Shown here: positions 47,930 through 52,350 of the stretch, piece after piece | Position numbering within the stretch: position 1 is the stretch's first letter | How the letters are laid out: each line of letters opens with the position of its first letter | NCBI GenBank assembly: GCA_027451625.1 | Contig: DAIDIY010000047.1 | Span: 1-52,350, forward strand | Direction: 5' to 3' | Length of the DNA: 52,350 nt | DNA from: Candidatus Daviesbacteria bacterium | GTDB lineage: Bacteria; Patescibacteriota; Microgenomatia; Daviesbacterales; UBA10151 | Program-made: the position numbers and the translations under genes | The notes under the pieces: model-generated | Told to the model about the DNA's origin: nothing | Databases searched by the model: none | What the model saw: the letters and a program-made list of their open reading frames with translations, nothing else

Positions 47930-48862
47930 ATGTCGATATTAAAAAGAATCTTTTTTTCCATCCCTTTTCTGATATGTTTTATTATCTTTAATAATTATTT
48001 AAGTATCTTTTTAGAAAATACTAATAATATTCTCTCTTTAAATCTAACAGTTTATTTACAGACATTATATCTTGCTCTTTTCCTTATCTTAAGTGGATTT
48101 TTCTTGATAATTTTTATAACACTTGCAGAGAAATGGTTTTTAGTAATTCCTGTTATTACTATTGCAAGTGTATCTTCTTTCTTATCATATACTCCCCCCA
48201 TTGTATACATTATGCTCATAGGCTCAATAATTTCATTTTTAATAATCTATATCACTCTCCTTAACAAGCTAAAAACTTATCTTTCATTTTCGCCTACAAT
48301 TATTCTTGTCCCATCGATCAAACATTTAGTAATTTTATTAATATTAATTTCGTCTATATCATTCTACTTAATTGAAAGTTCTCGCATAAAGGCTAATGGT
48401 TTTACCATACCTACAAGCATTCTCAATCAGGAATTAAATCTTGTTAATTCTCAACTAAATCAAGGAGTTGGACAGAATAACCTGAACAGTATTCCCCAGA
48501 TATCTGCACAAAATTTACAAATACTTAAAAATAATCCTCAAGCATTAAAACAATTTGGGATTAATCCTGATATCATAAATAATTTCATCCAAAATGGAGC
48601 TGTTAATATTAATACTCAAAGTGTTCCCCAAAGCTTTACTAAAAATCTAATTGAGAACCAGATGAACGCTTTTATAAGACCTTATCTGAAATTTATCGCC
48701 CCAGTGCTTACTTTACTTTTCTTTCTGACCTTAACCTCTTTTACTTCCTTATTAGAGTTACTCTTAACTCCTTTGGTTGGAACTTGCTTTTGGATACTCG
48801 AAAAAATTCATTTTACTTCTTACCAAATAGAGATGCGTGAAGTAAAAAAATTAATTACTTAG
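47930..48862 (+). CDS. Polytopic membrane protein with a soluble Asn/Gln-rich loop, unknown function
   Basis: Not recognised. The 310-residue protein has about five N-terminal membrane segments (8-25, 45-65, 70-88, 92-110, 130-148). An exposed loop of about 105 residues follows (about 150-255), rich in Asn and Gln with pieces such as NNPQALKQFGINPDIINNF. One long C-terminal hydrophobic hairpin (about 258-292) ends the protein. The loop looks helical and could be a binding module. It is divergent from the TrmH-like gene and overlaps the polA stop by 4 nt. A TATAAT at 47907-47912 lies 17 nt before the ATG. Confidence 0.6.
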   Translation: MSILKRIFFSIPFLICFIIFNNYLSIFLENTNNILSLNLTVYLQTLYLALFLILSGFFLIIFITLAEKWFLVIPVITIASVSSFLSYTPPIVYIMLIGSIISFLIIYITLLNKLKTYLSFSPTIILVPSIKHLVILLILISSISFYLIESSRIKANGFTIPTSILNQELNLVNSQLNQGVGQNNLNSIPQISAQNLQILKNNPQALKQFGINPDIINNFIQNGAVNINTQSVPQSFTKNLIENQMNAFIRPYLKFIAPVLTLLFFLTLTSFTSLLELLLTPLVGTCFWILEKIHFTSYQIEMREVKKLIT

Positions 48863-51800
48863 TCTGAAACCTCAAATGATTCCATCTGTCCCCAATTATG
48901 TCCTACTTTTACTTCTACTTTAACCGGAACCGAAAGCTTTAAAGCATTCTCCATATTTTCCTTAACAATGGCTGCAGATTGGCTTAAATCATGTGGATTA
49001 CATTCAAAAAGAAGCTCATCATGAATTTGTAATATCATTTTACAGCCTACATTTTTCTCTTTAAATTTTTGATCTATTTGCAACATTGCTTTTTTTATCA
49101 TGTCGGCAGCTGTATTTTTTGAAATAACTCCTTCACTATCAAATCTATGACTTCCAGGGACACTTAAAGTATATGTTGTCTCAAATCGGTCAAGTTCTTC
49201 AATCTCTAAAATCTCGTTATATTGATAGACTGGAGTTTCTATTCTGAAAAAACCTCCCTCCATCCCGCTTTGGGGATAAATCAAAGGTGAACATCCTCCA
49301 TAATCTTTAAGAGGATAATATGCATTTGGAACAAACTGAACTTTATAAGACTGTTTTTCTACATAAAAATCATTTCGTACTGTAGGTAGAGGATATAAAT
49401 TTCTTAAATTTTGATTATACTTTGGCAACTCCACCGTAGTAATTAAACTCTTTACTATATCAAGTCGATAAAAAGAATTATTTTTATAAAAATATGGACC
49501 TTTAATTAAGCTTCCTACTCCCAGTGTTCTAAGTAGAAGCTGGAGATCTTGAAGAAGTTCCCTTGAATCAAGACAAACGGTTAAATTACCACCTTGGTCA
49601 TCTTCACCCTCAGAAGAATCTAAAATCCCTTTTATGAAATAAAAACGTTTTTCAATAGATTCTGTAAAAATAAGTGAAGGAATGGTTTTGGTATCTCCTA
49701 CTTCCAAATGTTTAAAGATATCTCCTAAAATCTGCGACTGAATTACCACTGAATAAGATGTTGAAGATTTACCTTTATTCCTTTGCTCTTTTAGATTTGG
49801 ATCTAAAAGAGCAAAAAACCGAATACACTCTTTTCTCTTTTGGGTTTCATCTTTTGAGAATAAATAAGTCAATGAATAAATCTCATCCTTACTTTTCTTC
49901 TTAGACAGATATCCGTTACCAATATAGTATCCTAACCAATACCATAAATCTTTCTTCATAATAAACTCTAAAAAAAGATCACTCTTTCTCTTTTCTTCCT
50001 GGTCGTATTTTGCAGATTTTGGATAAAATTCAAAAATCATCGGCACACTAAAACATACTTTTACTCCTGGTCTTAATTTTATAAATTCCATCCATTCATA
50101 TCCTTGCTCTCCTACGGTTAAAACTTTATGCCGCGTATCACATTTGAAGATTTGCCCATTAGAAAATTTTATTCTTGCTAACTGTGCTGTACCACGATTT
50201 AGTACTGTATAAGGCCTCCATTCAGTTCCATCCCAGACAAAAGGTGGTTTTGGATCTGACTTATAGAGCGTGCCAATTGGAATATATCCACTTGAAGTTA
50301 AAATTCTTGTATCTTCTGGAAGGCATCCTTGGACCGGATGATTGACAGCAGCTCTTTCTCCGAAAGATGAAAGAGCATGATTTGACGATCCTAACTCAGG
50401 GATATATCTTTTTCTCCCCCAAACGGTCTCAACAAATCCTTTCTCTCTACCCTCCTGGATAATTTTATTCATCCAGTCGTGTACTTTAGGAAACTGCATA
50501 AAATATTCACTAATATAACCCTGAGCTGTTTTATAATCAACTCCGAGTTGTCTACTTAACGAATGCGCTCCCTGTCCATAAAGGGTAGCGAAGTTCGTCG
50601 TTTTCCCTACCATCCGTTGTTCTTTAGTAACCTTACCAATTGGTATATTAAAAATCCTTGCTGCTGTGGCTGCATGAATATCCAGACCTTCCTCGAAACT
50701 CTTCCTAAGCCCTGGGTCATCAGTTAGATGGGCCATTATTCTAAGTTCAATCTGAGAATAGTCTGCTCCCAAAAGAATTTTTCCAGGTTCTGCTATAAAA
50801 GATTTACGAATCTCTCCCCCTTCAGTTCCTCTGATAGGAATATTCTGTAAGTTTGGATTCTGAGAAGAAAGCCTACCAGTCGCAGCCCCTTCTACATTAA
50901 ATGTTGAATGAACTCGTCCATTTATATCTGCATATTTTGGTAAAGCATCAAGATAAGTAGAAATCAATTTAAAAAGCTGACGATATTCCAAAATGAGCTT
51001 TACTGCGGGATGAAAATTAATAAGCTGAATTAAAGTTTCTTCATCAGTTGAGCGACCTGTTTTGATTTTTTTAATAACAGGAAGATTAAGTTGATCAAAT
51101 AATAGCTGTTGAAGTTGTTTAGGGCTCTTTATATTGATCTCATGTCCTATTATCGAGTAAATCTCTCTCTCTAAATCGACTAGTCTCCCTTTCATGTCGA
51201 TTCTCAATTTATCTAAAAACTTCAAATCTATTAATACTCCATTCTCAGACATCTGTTGTAGTAGAGGCTCAACTTGATGATCTAATTCTGTAGTAAATGA
51301 TGAGTCATTGGAAATGCTATATCTATCCTCCCCTGACTCCTTCAAATTATCTTCACCAGGTAATTTATTGTTCATATTTTCAAAGGTATCGTCTTCAGAT
51401 CTATGTTCCTTATCTCCATTTGGAATCCTTGAAAGTAAACTTTTAAATTCAAGTTGAGTAAAAATGTTTATTAAATCATCACGATTAAAGTTTGAGACAA
51501 TACTCTTTTGAAGGTCAAACTTTACAGGAAGTTCAGTTTCTATAGTAGCTAATTTCTTGCTCAATCTTGCATTTTCTTCTCCTTCTATCAGTAATTTCTT
51601 AATTCGTTCAGGAAGATCATTAAGATTTTTATATACATTCTCTAAAGTCTTATACTTCTGAATAAGTTTCGTAGCAGTTACTTCTCCAATACCAGATACG
51701 CCCGGTATATTATCAGAAGCGTCTCCAGCTAGACCTTTAAAATCAACTAAGTACTTTGGCTCAAATCCAAATCTAGCTATAAACTCTTCTTCCCCATATA

Positions 51801-52278
51801 ATCCGACGTCCTGAATCGTTTTTTTAGGCATAAACACTTTAACTCTATGATCTATTAGTTGCATGATATCTCTATCTCCAGTAACTATTATTACTTCCGT
51901 AGATTTCTGTTGTCTCTCTGTTAGTCGAGCTAATGTTCCAACTAGATCATCAGCCTCAAAGCCAGGTAATTTAAACTCTGGAATATTAAAGGCAGAAACT
52001 ACCTGATGAACCCTCTCGTATTGAGAAGTAAGATTGTCGTCAGCTGGTCCTCTATTGGCTTTATAACTTTCAAACTGATTATGACGGAAAGTAGGAGATC
52101 TCATGTCCCATGCTACCGCCAAATAATCTGGCTTTAGGTCTTCTAGAACCTTAAATAACATAGAAGAGAATCCATAAACTGCATTAATTATCTCTCCTTT
52201 AGAAGTTGTAAACATCGGTGTCGCATGGAAGGCGCGATGTAAAAGAGCATTACCATCAATTAAAACGAGTCGTTTCAT
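48859..52278 (-). CDS. polA: DNA polymerase I containing an intein
   Basis: The 1139-residue precursor should splice to a 735-residue polymerase. The 5'-nuclease domain (about 1-285) has DGNALLHRAFHA, GFEADDLVG, GDRDIMQLI and GVSGIGEVTA. The polymerase domain begins near 330. Motif A is DYSQIELRIMAHL (506-518), motif B RMVGKTTNFATLYG (555-568) and motif C QIHDELLFE (1084-1092). The 3'-5' exonuclease domain found in E. coli Pol I is absent, replaced by a linker of about 45 residues, so the enzyme should not proofread. An intein (652-1055) splits the conserved NHPVQG/TAADMIKKAM block. An extended -10 (TGG, TAAAAT) ends 6 nt before the ATG. The gene ends by a 4-nt tail-to-tail overlap with a membrane-protein gene. 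Confidence 0.97.
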   Translation of the reverse strand: MKRLVLIDGNALLHRAFHATPMFTTSKGEIINAVYGFSSMLFKVLEDLKPDYLAVAWDMRSPTFRHNQFESYKANRGPADDNLTSQYERVHQVVSAFNIPEFKLPGFEADDLVGTLARLTERQQKSTEVIIVTGDRDIMQLIDHRVKVFMPKKTIQDVGLYGEEEFIARFGFEPKYLVDFKGLAGDASDNIPGVSGIGEVTATKLIQKYKTLENVYKNLNDLPERIKKLLIEGEENARLSKKLATIETELPVKFDLQKSIVSNFNRDDLINIFTQLEFKSLLSRIPNGDKEHRSEDDTFENMNNKLPGEDNLKESGEDRYSISNDSSFTTELDHQVEPLLQQMSENGVLIDLKFLDKLRIDMKGRLVDLEREIYSIIGHEINIKSPKQLQQLLFDQLNLPVIKKIKTGRSTDEETLIQLINFHPAVKLILEYRQLFKLISTYLDALPKYADINGRVHSTFNVEGAATGRLSSQNPNLQNIPIRGTEGGEIRKSFIAEPGKILLGADYSQIELRIMAHLTDDPGLRKSFEEGLDIHAATAARIFNIPIGKVTKEQRMVGKTTNFATLYGQGAHSLSRQLGVDYKTAQGYISEYFMQFPKVHDWMNKIIQEGREKGFVETVWGRKRYIPELGSSNHALSSFGERAAVNHPVQGCLPEDTRILTSSGYIPIGTLYKSDPKPPFVWDGTEWRPYTVLNRGTAQLARIKFSNGQIFKCDTRHKVLTVGEQGYEWMEFIKLRPGVKVCFSVPMIFEFYPKSAKYDQEEKRKSDLFLEFIMKKDLWYWLGYYIGNGYLSKKKSKDEIYSLTYLFSKDETQKRKECIRFFALLDPNLKEQRNKGKSSTSYSVVIQSQILGDIFKHLEVGDTKTIPSLIFTESIEKRFYFIKGILDSSEGEDDQGGNLTVCLDSRELLQDLQLLLRTLGVGSLIKGPYFYKNNSFYRLDIVKSLITTVELPKYNQNLRNLYPLPTVRNDFYVEKQSYKVQFVPNAYYPLKDYGGCSPLIYPQSGMEGGFFRIETPVYQYNEILEIEELDRFETTYTLSVPGSHRFDSEGVISKNTAADMIKKAMLQIDQKFKEKNVGCKMILQIHDELLFECNPHDLSQSAAIVKENMENALKLSVPVKVEVKVGHNWGQMESFEVSD
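49114..50325 (-). other. Intein in DNA polymerase I with a degenerate LAGLIDADG endonuclease
   Basis: 404 residues, Cys652 to Asn1055, followed by Thr1056 as the +1 nucleophile. Block A is CLPEDTRILTSSGYIPIG and block B has KCDTRHKVLT with His717. The C-terminal block is HRFDSEGVISKN, so the residue before Asn is Lys rather than the usual His. The endonuclease motifs are WLGYYIGNGYL (781-791) and FIKGILDSSEGE (881-892). The catalytic Asp positions of a DOD intein are Asn788 and Ser889 here, so DNA cleavage is probably lost while splicing is kept. The intein is needed out for polymerase function because it lies beside the active site. Confidence 0.93.
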
Positions 52279-52284
52279 CTACTC

Positions 52285-52293
52285 ATTTTACCA
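52285..52293 (-). promoter_or_regulatory. Extended -10 promoter of polA, leaderless type
   Basis: On the - strand TGG then TAAAAT, followed by 6 nt to the ATG at 52278. Confidence 0.55.
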
Positions 52294-52350
52294 CGTCTAG
52301 AGGGCAAAAATGATTCATAGAATAACCTACTCAAAACCAGGAGAAAATCT

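Overview
The window is AT-rich bacterial chromosome, most likely from a Candidate Phyla Radiation (Patescibacteria) genome and probably from the Microgenomates side. This is inferred from gene content and rRNA form, not from a database search. The pointers are: a 16S rRNA gene carrying an intervening sequence and mismatches to common universal primers, a two-domain DNA polymerase I with an intein, an archaeal-type ATP-dependent DNA ligase, an isopentenyl phosphate kinase, a DUF2298 membrane protein and several PMT-like glycosyltransferases. UGA is an ordinary stop (for example at 27438-27440), so the UGA-recoded Gracilibacteria/SR1 lineages are unlikely.

Layout. 1-5774 (+): 3' part of topA, a short GspE/PilB-type ATPase, then a nucleotide block of pyrG, a dCTP deaminase/dUTPase-family gene and tmk. 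5805-6801: a LUD-domain gene and an HxlR-type regulator, divergent around a nested palindrome. 6809-12874 (-): a membrane-anchored ClpC-like AAA+ protein with altered pore loops, then a shape/peptidoglycan cluster (small membrane protein, mrdA/PBP2, mreD, mreC). 13252-16027 (-): a complete stand-alone 16S transcription unit with a consensus promoter, leader with boxA, processing stalk, 16S gene split by a 741-nt intervening sequence holding a dead LAGLIDADG reading frame, and a bidirectional terminator. No 23S, 5S or tRNA gene is linked. 16028-21937: surface and orphan proteins, an IS5-like insertion sequence sitting in the 3' end of a trmH-like gene, and a three-gene surface-protein operon.

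21941-33060: uppS, then a long + strand envelope-glycosylation cluster (FAD oxidoreductase, three GT-C membrane glycosyltransferases, an epimerase, a HAD-like protein, a DUF2298 protein). 33055-38136: YjbQ, a sigma factor, a polyprenyl diphosphate synthase divergent from isopentenyl phosphate kinase, a NUDIX-like protein, a DsbA-like thiol oxidoreductase and pth. 38149-52278: mostly - strand information-processing genes (ATP-dependent ligase, Fic protein, recF, mutM, AlkD-like, TrmH-like, polA), an MFS transporter, a GT4 glycosyltransferase and orphan membrane proteins.

How it fits together. The polyprenyl synthase, IPK and UppS supply prenyl diphosphates and the undecaprenyl carrier. MreC/MreD/PBP2 build the wall, and the GT-C cluster probably decorates surface molecules using polyprenyl-linked sugars. 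A recurrent regulatory pattern is visible: seven genes have a -10 hexamer only 6-8 nt before the start codon, most with an extended TG motif, which predicts leaderless transcripts. Selfish elements are concentrated here: an rRNA intron with a decayed homing gene, a polA intein whose homing endonuclease looks inactive, and one insertion sequence.
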